From contig CAMDMZ010000020.1 in NCBI GenBank assembly GCA_945902805.1, positions 1 to 64,000 of the forward strand: a DNA stretch of 64,000 nt, read 5' to 3'. Below are positions 8,309 through 17,602 of this stretch, piece by piece. Made by a program: the position numbers and the translations under genes. How positions within the stretch are numbered: position 1 is the stretch's first letter; every line of letters starts with the position of its first letter. Source of the stretch: Propionivibrio dicarboxylicus. Lineage in GTDB: Bacteria > Pseudomonadota > Gammaproteobacteria > Burkholderiales > Rhodocyclaceae. The notes below the pieces were generated by a model. That model saw only the letters and a list, made by a program, of their open reading frames with translations, was not told the origin of the DNA and did not search any database.

Positions 8309-9321
8309 GAGGAACGGCCGACGCGCTGCGCCATGTCGATCGCGGCGTCGACGGCGGCGAACAAGCTGGTAGGTGAGGCGCGGCCGGTGCCGGCCAGGTC
8401 GAGCGCCGTGCCGTGGTCGACCGAGGTGCGGATGATCGGCAGGCCGAGCGTGACGTTGATGCCTTCGTCGAAGGCGGCGTACTTGAGGACCGCCAGGCCC
8501 TGATCGTGATACATCGCCAGTTGCGCGTCCGAGCCCGCCAGGACCTTGCGGGTGAACAGTGTGTCGGCCGGCAGCGGGCCAATCAGGTTCATGCCTTCAT
8601 TGCGTAGCTTCTCCAGCAGCGGGGCGATGATGTCGATTTCCTCGTGCCCCATGTGGCCGCTCTCGCCGGCATGCGGATTGAGCCCGGCAACGAGAATGCG
8701 TGGCTGGGCAATACCGAATTTGGCGCGCATATCGGCATGCAAAATCCGTAGCGTGATTTCGAGATCGTCAGCGGTAATTGCGGCAGGCACGTCTTTCAGC
8801 GCCAGGTGTGTGGTGGCCAGGGCGACGCGCAAACCGGCACCGGCCAGCATCATTACCACGCGCGGTGTTCCAGTCTTTTCGGCGAGGTATTCGGTGTGGC
8901 CGGTGAAGGGAATGCCAGCGTCGTTGATGACGTTCTTGGCGACCGGTGCGGTAACCATAGCCGCGTATTTACCATTCACGCAGCCGGCGAGCGCGGCATC
9001 CAGCAGGTCGAGCACGTAGCTCGCATTGACTGGATCGAGCCGTCCCGCCAGCACCGACTTTTTGAGCGGCAGGTGGCGGATTTCGATGCGATTCACATCC
9101 AGCCCGAGAGCGGCTGCGCGTTCGGTCAGCAGCGTGCTATCACCGAGGACCACGATACGCGCCGGCATTGAACCTTGCGCGTACTCGGCCAGGCGCAGGC
9201 AGATGTCCGGCCCGATGCCGGCCGGTTCGCCGGAGGTGACGGCGATGACCGGCAATTCGGCAGGCAACTCGGCAGGCAACTCGGCAGACAACTTAGCGTT
9301 CGTTGCTGCGGTAATCGACAT
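8305..9321 (-). CDS. pdxA: 4-hydroxythreonine-4-phosphate dehydrogenase
   Basis: PdxA performs an NAD-dependent step of pyridoxal phosphate synthesis. Family motifs are [17 protein letters not shown] near the start, [11 protein letters not shown], the metal-binding [14 protein letters not shown], and [17 protein letters not shown] followed by [14 protein letters not shown]. The start [11 protein letters not shown] at 9321 gives 338 residues and overlaps the 3' end of surA by 29 bp; the frame is open further upstream inside surA. The N-terminus carries three AELP units encoded by a 12-bp tandem repeat, unusual for this enzyme. An exact copy of the dispersed motif is read as KKSVLAGR. Confidence 0.93.
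   Translation of the reverse strand: MSITAATNAKLSAELPAELPAELPVIAVTSGEPAGIGPDICLRLAEYAQGSMPARIVVLGDSTLLTERAAALGLDVNRIEIRHLPLKKSVLAGRLDPVNASYVLDLLDAALAGCVNGKYAAMVTAPVAKNVINDAGIPFTGHTEYLAEKTGTPRVVMMLAGAGLRVALATTHLALKDVPAAITADDLEITLRILHADMRAKFGIAQPRILVAGLNPHAGESGHMGHEEIDIIAPLLEKLRNEGMNLIGPLPADTLFTRKVLAGSDAQLAMYHDQGLAVLKYAAFDEGINVTLGLPIIRTSVDHGTALDLAGTGRASPTSLFAAVDAAIDMAQRVGRSS
9039..9063 (+). repeat. Dispersed 25-bp motif, copy 4 (exact consensus)
   Basis: Exact consensus in plus orientation inside pdxA (minus strand), read as KKSVLAGR. Confidence 0.9.
9251..9294 (-). repeat. 12-bp tandem repeat at the pdxA start / surA end
   Basis: Three near-identical 12-bp units (GGCAACTCGGCA type) at 9251-9262, 9263-9274 and 9275-9286, plus a degenerate partial fourth. 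On the minus strand they encode AELP repeated in the PdxA N-terminus. The surA stop codon (9293) falls in the degenerate unit, so unit gain or loss would alter only PdxA. Confidence 0.85.
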
Positions 9322-10606
9322 AGGCACGGTCGCGCATCTGGCGTATCCAGTCCTGATACGCTTCGTCGGATTTCCGTTCGCGCAGCGCCTGGCGCGCAAC
9401 CTGGCGTTTGCGCTCGGCGGAGGCGTCTTCGGTGCGGCGCTCCTGGACCTGGATCAGGTGAAAGCCGAAAGGCGACTGGATCGGTTCGCTGACCTGATTG
9501 ATCTTTAACGCATCCATGGCGCGTTCAAAATCCGGCACGGTGTCGCCCTGATAGAGCCAACCCAGATCGCCCCCTTTGGCGGCTGACAGATCGGACGAAT
9601 GCTGGCGCGCCAGTTCGGCAAAGTCGGCGCCATTATCCAGACGTTCCTTGAGTGAAACCAGTTTGCGCTTGGCTTCGTCGGTTGAAACCAGTTCGTTAAC
9701 CTTGACCAGAATATGGCGGGCGCGGGTCTGCTTCATGGCAGCAGCGGGAACGGCCGTGCCACCCTTGCGTGCGATGAGTTTGACGATGTGAAATCCGGCC
9801 GGACTGCGGAGAATGTCGCTGACTTCGCCCGGCTTGAGTTTCTGCGCGGCTTCAGCGTACAAGGTTGGCAGACGATCGAGGGCGCGCGAGTCCATGGTGC
9901 CACCCTTCAGTCCATCCGGCGCATCGGAATAGCTGGCTGCAATCTTGGCGAAATCCTCGCCACGTTTGATCTGGTCGAGTGCGGCCTGGGCGCGGGCGCC
10001 GATGCGCATCAATTGGTCGGGCGAGGCTTGTTCGGGCAGGCGCACCAGAATGTGGGCGATTTGTACCTCGACGTCATTGGCAGCGGCAACCTGAGGATTG
10101 GCGAGAAAATTATCGATCTCGCCTTCGGTGACGACGAGTCGACCCTCGACTTCGCGTTCGCGGATGCGCGAGAGAATGATCTCGTCGCGAATTTCCTCAC
10201 GAAACTTGGTCCAGACGATGCCGTCCTTTTCCAGTGCGGTGCGGAAATCGGCCAGGGACAGTTTGTTGCTTTCCGCCACCCGGCGCAGCGCTGTATCAAG
10301 CTCGATGTCGGAGACACGCAACCCGGTTTCCGCCGCTTGCTGCAACTGGACGCGGTCAACGATCATGCGTTCCAGCATTTGTTTATCAAGCACATCGCGA
10401 GCGGGTAGTTGGACGTTCTGGCCGCGCAACTGGCGCTCGACCATGCCCAGGCGGGATTTGAGTTCGTTGGCCGTGATGGCGTCGCTGTTGACCACGGCAA
10501 TGATGCGGTCTAGTTCGATCGGTTCGGCGCGCTTGGTCTGCGTCTGCGCCTGGGCCAGACCGGAGCAGGCGAGGCAGAGAACGAGGAAACTGCGGATGGT
10601 AGTCAT
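9293..10606 (-). CDS. surA: Periplasmic chaperone / peptidyl-prolyl isomerase SurA
   Basis: SurA escorts outer-membrane proteins, including LptD, through the periplasm. The 437-residue protein has a signal peptide (FLVLCLACSGLAQA, cleavage near 21), an N-terminal chaperone domain and two parvulin domains (VQIAHILVRLPE near 170, TRARHILVKVNE near 295). It lies directly downstream of lptD with a 31-bp gap, as in Escherichia coli. Length matches the family. Confidence 0.95.
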   Translation of the reverse strand: MTTIRSFLVLCLACSGLAQAQTQTKRAEPIELDRIIAVVNSDAITANELKSRLGMVERQLRGQNVQLPARDVLDKQMLERMIVDRVQLQQAAETGLRVSDIELDTALRRVAESNKLSLADFRTALEKDGIVWTKFREEIRDEIILSRIREREVEGRLVVTEGEIDNFLANPQVAAANDVEVQIAHILVRLPEQASPDQLMRIGARAQAALDQIKRGEDFAKIAASYSDAPDGLKGGTMDSRALDRLPTLYAEAAQKLKPGEVSDILRSPAGFHIVKLIARKGGTAVPAAAMKQTRARHILVKVNELVSTDEAKRKLVSLKERLDNGADFAELARQHSSDLSAAKGGDLGWLYQGDTVPDFERAMDALKINQVSEPIQSPFGFHLIQVQERRTEDASAERKRQVARQALRERKSDEAYQDWIRQMRDRAYVDYRSNER

Positions 10607-10637
10607 GCGGCTCCTTGGGATGTCGTGATGCGTGGTG

Positions 10638-13109
10638 TTATTCGGTGGTGAACGAGTTCGATGTGGCGGATGGATCGATGATGCCGTAACCTGGGATATT
10701 GCGCTTGAGCAGGGAGGTCAGGCTGCTGCCGATGCCGAGCGTCGAGAGGCCTTTTAATTCGAGTTGGAACATGAGCGATTGGTTGAACGTCTGCCCGATC
10801 GTGGCGAATTGCTGGATCGCCCCGCGCATCGCCCAACAGCCCGCGTCATATTCGAGGCCGGCGATATTTTCAATGATATGGTGATCCTTGGTCGAATAGT
10901 TGACTCGACCGACGACGTTCCAGCGGCCCCACAGCGGCCACTGTGTGGATAAGTCAATCTGGCCAAGTTGGTCCCGATTGAAGCGATAGCTGGCGTTCAG
11001 CAAGTGTCCGATATCGGGCTGGTAACGGGCCGAAAGCGTTAGCCGCTCGGTACGCGAAAAGCGCGGACTGTACTGGATGCCGAAGTCGGCGAATGTGTTA
11101 GGTGCGATGCGTCCCGACAAGGCACCGAGGACGTCGGTCTTGCGGTCACTGCGCAGGATCTCGCCGGGTAAGCCGACGAATTGGTCGCTGAAGTAGGTGC
11201 GCTGGCCGATCGCGCCGCGCACGATCTCGGCTCCGGTATCGGGATCGAGCAGGCGCGAGGCCGCCATGGCGGTCAATTGATTGGCGTCGCCGATACGGTC
11301 GCCGCCACCGTAGCGATTGTCGGCGAATATGGTGGCGAAATTGAAGTCCGCCAAGCCAGAGTCGAACACCGGGATGTTGGCCTGATCACGCGCTGGTGCG
11401 TAGAGGTAATGCAACTTGGGTTCCAGCGTCTGGGTGAAGTTCTTGCCAAACCAGTCGGTGGTGCGCTCGAAGGTGATGCCGGATTCGACGCTAAAAATTG
11501 GCACGGTGCGCGAAATCTTGTCGGGCACGCCGACTGTGGTCTGGTTGAGATCGTAGTGCGAGGCATGCACGCCCAGTTTCGGCGTGATGTAGGTCGCGGC
11601 CGTCACCAGCGGCAGCGAAATCTGCGGGTAGAGCGATAGCCGGCTGGCCTCGGGCTTGGTCGGGTGGCGGAATTGCACATATTCGCTCTTGAAGTCCAAG
11701 ACGGCACCGAGGGGCAGGTCGCTACGGTTGGCGGCGAGCGTCAGTTGCGGCAGGCGGCGGTAGGGCTCATTGAGCTTTTGCGGATCGACCAGCGGATCTT
11801 GCAGCGTCTGGTAGGCCTGCGCCATGAGCGAAGCTGACCACCAGGTGGAGCCATAGCTGAGCACACCCTGGCGTAACAAGTTGGTTTGCGCCACGGCACC
11901 AATCGAGTTGCCCAGGTCGCCAAAGAAACGGTAATCGGAGACCGCGTTCAGGTTCAGGCTGCCGTTAAATCCGCCACCAAAGTTGTGGGCATGAATCAGT
12001 GAGAAGGCGTCGCGCGAAGTGCCGGTGATCTTGTCGTTCGGCAAATATTGCGCACTCACGGTGCCGGAGTAGAGCGGCTCGAGATAGCGAAACTCGCCGG
12101 CAAGCAACAGGCCGCGCTTGCTCATGATGTTGGGCTTGATCGTCGCGTCGCGATTCGGTGCGATATTCCAGTAATACGGTTGCGCGTACTGCAGGCCGCC
12201 GAGCGTGGATGAGCCGAAGCTGGGCGCGAGCAAGCCGCTGCGGCGTTTGCCGTTCAACGAGAAACTCAGCCAGGGTGAATACAGAATCGGCACATTCTGG
12301 AAATAAACCGAGGAATTGCGCCCGACCCCTTCTTCGTCAACGTAATTCAGCTCGAAGCTAGAGGCGCGGGCATACCAGTCCGGCTGCGTGCCTGTGGGCG
12401 CCTCGCACGTGCTGTAGGTCGCATCGGTCAGCCTGTATTTGTCCTCGCCTTCAAAATCAAGGCGCGTGGCCTTACCAGAGCCCGAGGCGTAGCGGCCCAG
12501 TTCGGGGCTGGGGATCAAGGATTGCTCACCGGGATAAACGACTTGGTCGAATAGCTCCGGCACCTTGGGTTGTTTCGATTTGCGCTTGAGGCGATAGCTG
12601 GGTTGGTCGAAATAGCCGGTTTCCTGTTCCGTTTTCAAGCGCAGATACGGCCCTTCGATCAGGTCCTGCTCTTGCGTCAGGCGTACATTGCCGACAGCCT
12701 CGACTTCCGCATCGGTTTCCCAGAAGGTGAGCTTGTCGGCGGTGAGCCGCTTGCCCTGCTTGCGCAGATCAGCGTTGCCTTCGGCGACCAGTTCGACTTC
12801 GTTGATCCCGGTGACGCGATCGGCGACGATATAGGTAGCGCCGTCCAGCGGTACGGCAGCAGTTGCCAGATTGCTACGCACCAGCGCTTTCGGCGCCTCC
12901 GGCTTCTTGGCGACCGCTGGTGCCAGGATATTTTTGCTGCTGACGGCAGTCGGTTTGGCTGCGACGACTCCCGCTTCCAGCAGAGCCGGATCGGCCTGTA
13001 AAGGCGGCAGGTTTTCGGCCAGCGCCGCTCTGGTAGCTAAGCCAATGCTGGCCAGGATCCAGATGGAGCCGATGCGGCGGCGAGAATTCTGGCGTTTGGG
13101 ACGGGGCAT
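10638..13109 (-). CDS. lptD: LPS-assembly outer-membrane protein LptD
   Basis: LptD is the beta-barrel that with LptE inserts lipopolysaccharide into the outer leaflet. The 823-residue protein has a signal peptide (IWILASIGLATRAALA), an N-terminal OstA/jellyroll domain (TYIVADRVTGINEVELVAEG near 110) and a long C-terminal barrel with alternating aromatic strands. I chose the ATG at 13109 rather than the TTG one codon upstream. It heads the lptD-surA-pdxA-rsmA unit and is divergent from amgK, as is common in Beta- and Gammaproteobacteria. Confidence 0.94.
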   Translation of the reverse strand: MPRPKRQNSRRRIGSIWILASIGLATRAALAENLPPLQADPALLEAGVVAAKPTAVSSKNILAPAVAKKPEAPKALVRSNLATAAVPLDGATYIVADRVTGINEVELVAEGNADLRKQGKRLTADKLTFWETDAEVEAVGNVRLTQEQDLIEGPYLRLKTEQETGYFDQPSYRLKRKSKQPKVPELFDQVVYPGEQSLIPSPELGRYASGSGKATRLDFEGEDKYRLTDATYSTCEAPTGTQPDWYARASSFELNYVDEEGVGRNSSVYFQNVPILYSPWLSFSLNGKRRSGLLAPSFGSSTLGGLQYAQPYYWNIAPNRDATIKPNIMSKRGLLLAGEFRYLEPLYSGTVSAQYLPNDKITGTSRDAFSLIHAHNFGGGFNGSLNLNAVSDYRFFGDLGNSIGAVAQTNLLRQGVLSYGSTWWSASLMAQAYQTLQDPLVDPQKLNEPYRRLPQLTLAANRSDLPLGAVLDFKSEYVQFRHPTKPEASRLSLYPQISLPLVTAATYITPKLGVHASHYDLNQTTVGVPDKISRTVPIFSVESGITFERTTDWFGKNFTQTLEPKLHYLYAPARDQANIPVFDSGLADFNFATIFADNRYGGGDRIGDANQLTAMAASRLLDPDTGAEIVRGAIGQRTYFSDQFVGLPGEILRSDRKTDVLGALSGRIAPNTFADFGIQYSPRFSRTERLTLSARYQPDIGHLLNASYRFNRDQLGQIDLSTQWPLWGRWNVVGRVNYSTKDHHIIENIAGLEYDAGCWAMRGAIQQFATIGQTFNQSLMFQLELKGLSTLGIGSSLTSLLKRNIPGYGIIDPSATSNSFTTE

Positions 13110-13215
13110 CAAAATGAGCGACGGAAGGGGCGGCGGAAAGGGCGGCGGTATGTCGAAACTACGTGAATCCTTGATCCGGCAAACCGCTGTCGCCGAAGCG
13201 AGCCCACGCCGGTGC

Positions 13216-13233
13216 TAGAATTTTTCGATTCTA
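13216..13233. promoter_or_regulatory. Candidate divergent -10 boxes between lptD and amgK
   Basis: TAGAAT (13216-13221) and its inverted copy ATTCTA (13228-13233) read as -10-like hexamers on both strands, 6 bp apart, in the only gap between the divergent genes. I see no good -35 for either direction, so this is tentative. It could instead be a small operator palindrome. Confidence 0.3.
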
Positions 13234-13295
13234 ACATTCCAGTCTTCGGCATCGGCGCTTGCGTCCGGGTGTCGGGTCACATTCCGGATTCTCTT

Positions 13296-14306
13296 ATGCA
13301 ACGCCAGTCGCAGCTTCACGCTTGGTTGTCCAGCCTTTGGCCTGATCGTCAATTTTCGCTTGCGCCGGCATCCGCCGACGCGAGCTTTCGTAGCTATCAC
13401 CGGGTCAGTTTCGACGACGGCTCCAGCGTGATTGTCACGGATGCGCCACCCGCGCACGAAGACTGCCGGCCGTGGCTGCATGTCCAGAAGTTGTTTCAGG
13501 CGGCAGGTGTGCATGTGCCCGAGGTCCTGGCCCAGGATCTGACACAGGGTTTCTTGCTGCTCTCTGATCTGGGCAACACCACCTATCTTTCCGTATTGAA
13601 CGCCGAAAATGCCTCAGCGCTTTACGCCGACGCCCTGGCCGCGTTGGTCAACATTCAGTTGGCCAGCCGCTCCGGCATCTTGCCCGACTACGATCGTGCG
13701 CTACTCAAGCGGGAGATGGATCTATTTCCCGAGTGGTTTCTCGCTTGTCATCATGGCTTAGTCCTGACCGATGCCGAGCGGGCAACGCTGGAACAGACGT
13801 TCGAGTGCATCCTGGCCGTGAATCTGGCCGAGCCACAGGTGTTCGTCCATCGCGACTATCACTCGCGCAATCTGATGGTGACGACTCTGAACCCCGGCAT
13901 CATCGATTTTCAGGATGCGGTGTATGGGCCGATCAGCTACGACCTGGTGTCCCTGTTCAAGGATGCCTATGTCGAATGGGACGAAGAACAGATGCTGGAC
14001 TGGCTGATCCGCTATTGGGAAATGGCGCGTAAGGCCGGTGTGCCGGTGCGCGCCGATTTCGCCGAGTTTCACCGCGACTACGAATGGATGGGCGTGCAAC
14101 GCCATCTCAAAGTGCTGGGCATCTTCGCGCGCCTGTATCACCGCGACGGCAAGGATGGCTATCTGAAAGACCTGCCGTTGGTTGCGCGCTACCTACGCAA
14201 GGCGTGCGAACGCTATACCGAACTCGGCTTCTTGCGACGTTTGCTTGATCGCGTCGAAAACAAGCAGACCGTGCTTGGTTACACGATAGAAAGGCCGGCA
14301 GCATGA
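13296..14306 (+). CDS. amgK: N-acetylmuramate/N-acetylglucosamine anomeric kinase (APH fold)
   Basis: The aminoglycoside-phosphotransferase-like fold has a Brenner motif VHRDYHSRNLMV near 190 and a metal-binding IDFQDAVYGPISYDL near 210. Members next to a MurU-type nucleotidyltransferase phosphorylate MurNAc/GlcNAc at C1 in the peptidoglycan recycling bypass that avoids MurNAc-6-P (shown in Pseudomonas). The start MQRQSQLHAWL (13296) gives the usual length of about 336. It overlaps the next gene by 4 bp (ATGA), supporting joint function. The symbol rests on context plus family. Confidence 0.85.
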   Translation: MQRQSQLHAWLSSLWPDRQFSLAPASADASFRSYHRVSFDDGSSVIVTDAPPAHEDCRPWLHVQKLFQAAGVHVPEVLAQDLTQGFLLLSDLGNTTYLSVLNAENASALYADALAALVNIQLASRSGILPDYDRALLKREMDLFPEWFLACHHGLVLTDAERATLEQTFECILAVNLAEPQVFVHRDYHSRNLMVTTLNPGIIDFQDAVYGPISYDLVSLFKDAYVEWDEEQMLDWLIRYWEMARKAGVPVRADFAEFHRDYEWMGVQRHLKVLGIFARLYHRDGKDGYLKDLPLVARYLRKACERYTELGFLRRLLDRVENKQTVLGYTIERPAA

Positions 14307-15034
14307 AGGCGATGATCCTGGCCGCTGGGCGCGGCGAACGCATGCGGCCGTTGACCGACGTCTGCCCCAAGCCGCTGTTGTGCGTGGCTGGGAAACCCCT
14401 GATCGTCTGGCATCTGGAACGGCTGGCGCGCGCCGGTTTTCGTGAGGTGGTGATCAACCACGCCCATCTGGGCGAACAGATCGAAGTTCTGCTCGGTGAT
14501 GGCGAGGCCTGGGGCGTGGCGATCACCTATTCGCCGGAGCCGCCGGGTGCGCTGGAAACGGCGGGTGGGATCGCGCAGGCGCTACCTTTCTTGGGTGAAG
14601 AACCCTTCGTAGTTATCAATGGCGACATCTTTTGCGATTGGGATCTTGCCCTGGCCAAAACCGCACTGCCTCCGAACGAAGTGACGACTCTGGCGCATCT
14701 CGTCATGGTGCCGAATCCGGTGCAGCATCCGCAAGGAGACTTCGTGCTGACGGACGGAAAGGTCGGTGTGACCGAAGGGAATCCCCTTTTCGGGACTGGC
14801 GAGACGGCGGCCGAACTCGGTTCCAACCCCAATCTCACCTTTTCCGGCATCGGCATTTATCGTCCGGCTTTGTTTGCCGGGCTGGAACGCGGCGAACCGG
14901 CCAAGCTCGCGCCCTTGCTGCGCGAAGCGATGGCGGACGGCCGCGTGAGTGGTCGGCTGCATGTCGGATACTGGACCGACGTCGGCACGCCCGAGCGCTT
15001 GGCGGCGCTGGACGCCGAGCAGCGCGCCCTATAA
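14303..15034 (+). CDS. murU: N-acetylmuramate-alpha-1-phosphate uridylyltransferase
   Basis: A 243-residue sugar-1-phosphate nucleotidyltransferase. The N-terminal signature MKAMILAAGRGERMRPLT and KPLLCVAGKPLI form the nucleotide-binding site, and NGDIFCDWDL near 108 holds the metal-binding Asp. In the AmgK-MurU route it converts MurNAc-1-P and UTP to UDP-MurNAc. The coupling to amgK makes this role more likely than glucose- or mannose-1-P transfer. Confidence 0.87.
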   Translation: MKAMILAAGRGERMRPLTDVCPKPLLCVAGKPLIVWHLERLARAGFREVVINHAHLGEQIEVLLGDGEAWGVAITYSPEPPGALETAGGIAQALPFLGEEPFVVINGDIFCDWDLALAKTALPPNEVTTLAHLVMVPNPVQHPQGDFVLTDGKVGVTEGNPLFGTGETAAELGSNPNLTFSGIGIYRPALFAGLERGEPAKLAPLLREAMADGRVSGRLHVGYWTDVGTPERLAALDAEQRAL

Positions 15035-15065
15035 TCAACCGATCCCTGTCATTGAGCGTATGCAC

Positions 15066-16382
15066 ATGAATTCAACGCCATTCCGCGCCCGCCGCGACGC
15101 CCTGATCGCTCGCATGCAAGTTGCCGGCGGCGGAGTTGCCATGATTCCCACGGCACCCGAGCGGGTGCGCAACCGTGACGCGCACTATCCGTATCGCGCC
15201 GACAGCTATTTTCATTACCTCACCGGATTTGATGAACCGGAAGCGGCCCTGTTGCTGATCGCCGGTAAGGAAACGCAAAGCATTCTGTTCTGTCGCGAAA
15301 AGAATCTGGAACGAGAAATCTGGGATGGCTTCCGCTTTGGCCCGGACGCGGCGCGCGAGACGTTTGGGTTTGATGCGGCGTTTCCGTTTGGCGAACTGGA
15401 GGCCAAGCTGGCGGAGCTGATTGCCGACCAGCCAGCGCTGTGGTTCTCGATGGGCCACGAACCCGAATGGGATTCGCGCATTACCGCCGCCTTGAACGTG
15501 GTGCGCGGCCAGACTCGTGCCGGCAAGCGCGCACCGGCTGCCGTGCGCGATGTGCGTGTCGAACTGGATGCCATGCGTCTAGTCAAGGACGACGACGAAC
15601 TGCACATCATGCGGCGTGCGGGCGTGATTTCGGCGGCGGCCCATGTGCGCGCCATGCGCTTCACTTCGCCGGGAAAATTTGAACATGAAGTTGAAGCCGA
15701 ACTGCTGCACGAATTCCGCCGCCAGGGCTGCCAATCACCGGCCTATACCTCCATCGTGGCAGGTGGCGCGAACGCCTGCGTGCTGCATTACGTTGCCAAT
15801 AACCAGTTGCTCAAGGACGGTGACTTGCTGCTGATCGACGCCGGTGGTGAACTCGACGGCTATGCCTCGGACATCACCCGCACCTTTCCGGTCAATGGTC
15901 GCTTCAGTGGGGCGCAAGCCGATGTTTACAACCTGGTGCTGGCGGCGCAGGACGCCGCAATCGCAGCAGTGCGTCCCGGAGCTAGCTTCGTTGCGCCGCA
16001 TGACGCGGCGCTGAAGGTGCTGGCGCAAGGCATGCTCGACCTCAAACTCCTGACCGGCTCGCTGGATGCGGTGATGGAAACGGAAAGCTACAAGCGCTTC
16101 TACATGCACCGCACCGGGCACTGGCTGGGGCGCGACGTGCATGACGCCGGCGAATACAAGCAGGGCGAGCAGTGGCAGGCTCTGGCGCCGGGCATGGTGC
16201 TGACCATCGAGCCGGGATGTTACATACGTCCCGCCGACGATGTGCCGGAAGCGTTCTGGAACATCGGCGTGCGCATCGAGGATGATGCGGTGGTGACGGC
16301 CACGGGCTGCGAGATCATCACCAGCGGTGTGCCCAATACCATCACCGGGATCGAGGCGCTAATGGCGGAGGCACGGCAATGA
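15066..16382 (+). CDS. pepP: Xaa-Pro aminopeptidase (peptidase M24B)
   Basis: Aminopeptidase P removes N-terminal residues preceding proline. The N-terminal domain (VRNRDAHYPYRADSYFHYLTGF) is followed by the pita-bread catalytic domain with its dinuclear-metal ligands: Asp in IDAGGELDG and SDITRTFPV, His in HRTGHWLGRDVHD, Glu in LTIEPGCY and VRIEDD. The length of 438 is standard. Two ATGs lie 6 bp apart (15060 and 15066); I prefer the second for spacing from GAG. It overlaps the next gene by 4 bp, as in the E. coli pepP-ubiH order. Confidence 0.94.
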   Translation: MNSTPFRARRDALIARMQVAGGGVAMIPTAPERVRNRDAHYPYRADSYFHYLTGFDEPEAALLLIAGKETQSILFCREKNLEREIWDGFRFGPDAARETFGFDAAFPFGELEAKLAELIADQPALWFSMGHEPEWDSRITAALNVVRGQTRAGKRAPAAVRDVRVELDAMRLVKDDDELHIMRRAGVISAAAHVRAMRFTSPGKFEHEVEAELLHEFRRQGCQSPAYTSIVAGGANACVLHYVANNQLLKDGDLLLIDAGGELDGYASDITRTFPVNGRFSGAQADVYNLVLAAQDAAIAAVRPGASFVAPHDAALKVLAQGMLDLKLLTGSLDAVMETESYKRFYMHRTGHWLGRDVHDAGEYKQGEQWQALAPGMVLTIEPGCYIRPADDVPEAFWNIGVRIEDDAVVTATGCEIITSGVPNTITGIEALMAEARQ

Positions 16383-17470
16383 AGCAGGTCGCCATTGTCG
16401 GCGGCGGTCCGACGGGGATGGCGTTGGCTCTGGCGCTTAAGCAGCAGGGTATCGGCAGCGAGATCTTCGAGGCGCGGCCGCGCATAACCGTAAAAAACGA
16501 TGCGCGGATTCTGGCGCTCTCGCATGGTGCGCGGCAGATTCTCGAGTGGCTCGGCGTCTGGTCGCAGATTGCGGCGACACCGATCCAGATCATTCATGTC
16601 TCGCATCGTGGCGGGTTGGGACGCACACGCATGCAGGCGGTGGACCTGAAAGTTCCTGCGTTGGGCTATGTGCTGGCCGCCAGTGATTTGATTGCTGCAC
16701 TCGACGCAGCACTGCAGCGCGAGGGAATCGCCTATCACGAGCAGCAAAAAGTCTGCGCTGGTGACACGGCGCTGGCCGGCTATGCATTGACCGCCTGGGC
16801 CGAAGGCGCGGTCGACGTCGAGGCAGCGACTACGCGCGACTATGGCCAGCATGCAGTCCTTTGTACTGTTTCCACCGCGAACCCACATCAAGGCATAGCG
16901 TGGGAACGTTTCACCTCGGATGGTCCGGTGGCGCTGTTACCGCTTGGCAAAGAGTACGCAGTGGTGCTGACCGTTGCCTCAAGCGAGGTTGACGCTGTAC
17001 TCGCACACGATGACAAACATTTTCTGCACGTCCTGCAGCAACGCTTTGGCGAGCGTCATCGCTTCACCGCAGCCACTGCCCGTGTTGCCTATCCGTTGGG
17101 TTTGCGCTGGCGCCAGCAGCCGGTGGGCGAGCGCCAGGTCTGGCTCGGCAATGCGGCGCAAACTCTGCATCCGGTGGCCGGTCAGGGCTTCAACCTGGCT
17201 TTGCGCGATCTGTGGGAACTGGCCCAAGGCCTCGGTTCGGCGACCGACGACTTGGGCGCCCCGGGACTGTTGACCCGCTATGCACAGGGTCGCCAGCGTG
17301 ACCGACGGGGTGCGATTACCTTTACCAACATCCTGATTGATGCCTTCGCCAGCGACTTTCCGCCGCTCAAGCATGCGCGTGGTGTCGGTTTGCTGGCGCT
17401 CGACCTGTTACCGCCACTGCGCGACTTCGTCTCTCGCCGCATGATGTTCGGCGCCCGGGTCTGGCCATAG
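16379..17470 (+). CDS. FAD-dependent hydroxylase of the UbiH/UbiF/VisC family
   Basis: A 363-residue flavin monooxygenase of ubiquinone biosynthesis. The N-terminal FAD motif is VAIVGGGPTGMALALAL. The second FAD motif is GNAAQTLHPVAGQGFNLALRD near 260, diagnostic of UbiH/UbiF/VisC hydroxylases. Which ring position it oxidises cannot be told from sequence; the place after pepP favours a UbiH role. A degenerate copy of the dispersed motif is read as KVCAGDTA near 125, in a region of low family conservation. Confidence 0.88.
   Translation: MKQVAIVGGGPTGMALALALKQQGIGSEIFEARPRITVKNDARILALSHGARQILEWLGVWSQIAATPIQIIHVSHRGGLGRTRMQAVDLKVPALGYVLAASDLIAALDAALQREGIAYHEQQKVCAGDTALAGYALTAWAEGAVDVEAATTRDYGQHAVLCTVSTANPHQGIAWERFTSDGPVALLPLGKEYAVVLTVASSEVDAVLAHDDKHFLHVLQQRFGERHRFTAATARVAYPLGLRWRQQPVGERQVWLGNAAQTLHPVAGQGFNLALRDLWELAQGLGSATDDLGAPGLLTRYAQGRQRDRRGAITFTNILIDAFASDFPPLKHARGVGLLALDLLPPLRDFVSRRMMFGARVWP
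16746..16770 (-). repeat. Dispersed 25-bp motif, degenerate copy 5 (5 mismatches)
   Basis: Minus orientation, inside the ubiquinone hydroxylase gene, read as KVCAGDTA. The match is weak enough that chance is possible, but the frame and peptide resemble those of the better copies. Confidence 0.4.
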
Positions 17471-17538
17471 CAATTCGGCCAGATTCCATTTGTAATCCGG
17501 GCAAAAGAAGTTTCGATTCCTCCGCCAATCCTTTGCGC

Positions 17539-17544
17539 TAAAAT
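17539..17544 (+). promoter_or_regulatory. Candidate -10 box of dusB-fis with GC-rich discriminator
   Basis: TAAAAT is followed by TGCGCAC, giving a GC-rich discriminator as in growth-rate-controlled fis promoters. The gap between the ubiquinone hydroxylase and dusB is 132 bp. The -35 (GATTCC, 18-bp spacer) is poor, so confidence is modest. Confidence 0.35.
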
Positions 17545-17602
17545 TGCGCACTCGGTCGGTTTTCCCCCTCAGTTTCCCGCTTCACCTCTCCCTTCGCCCG
17601 CA

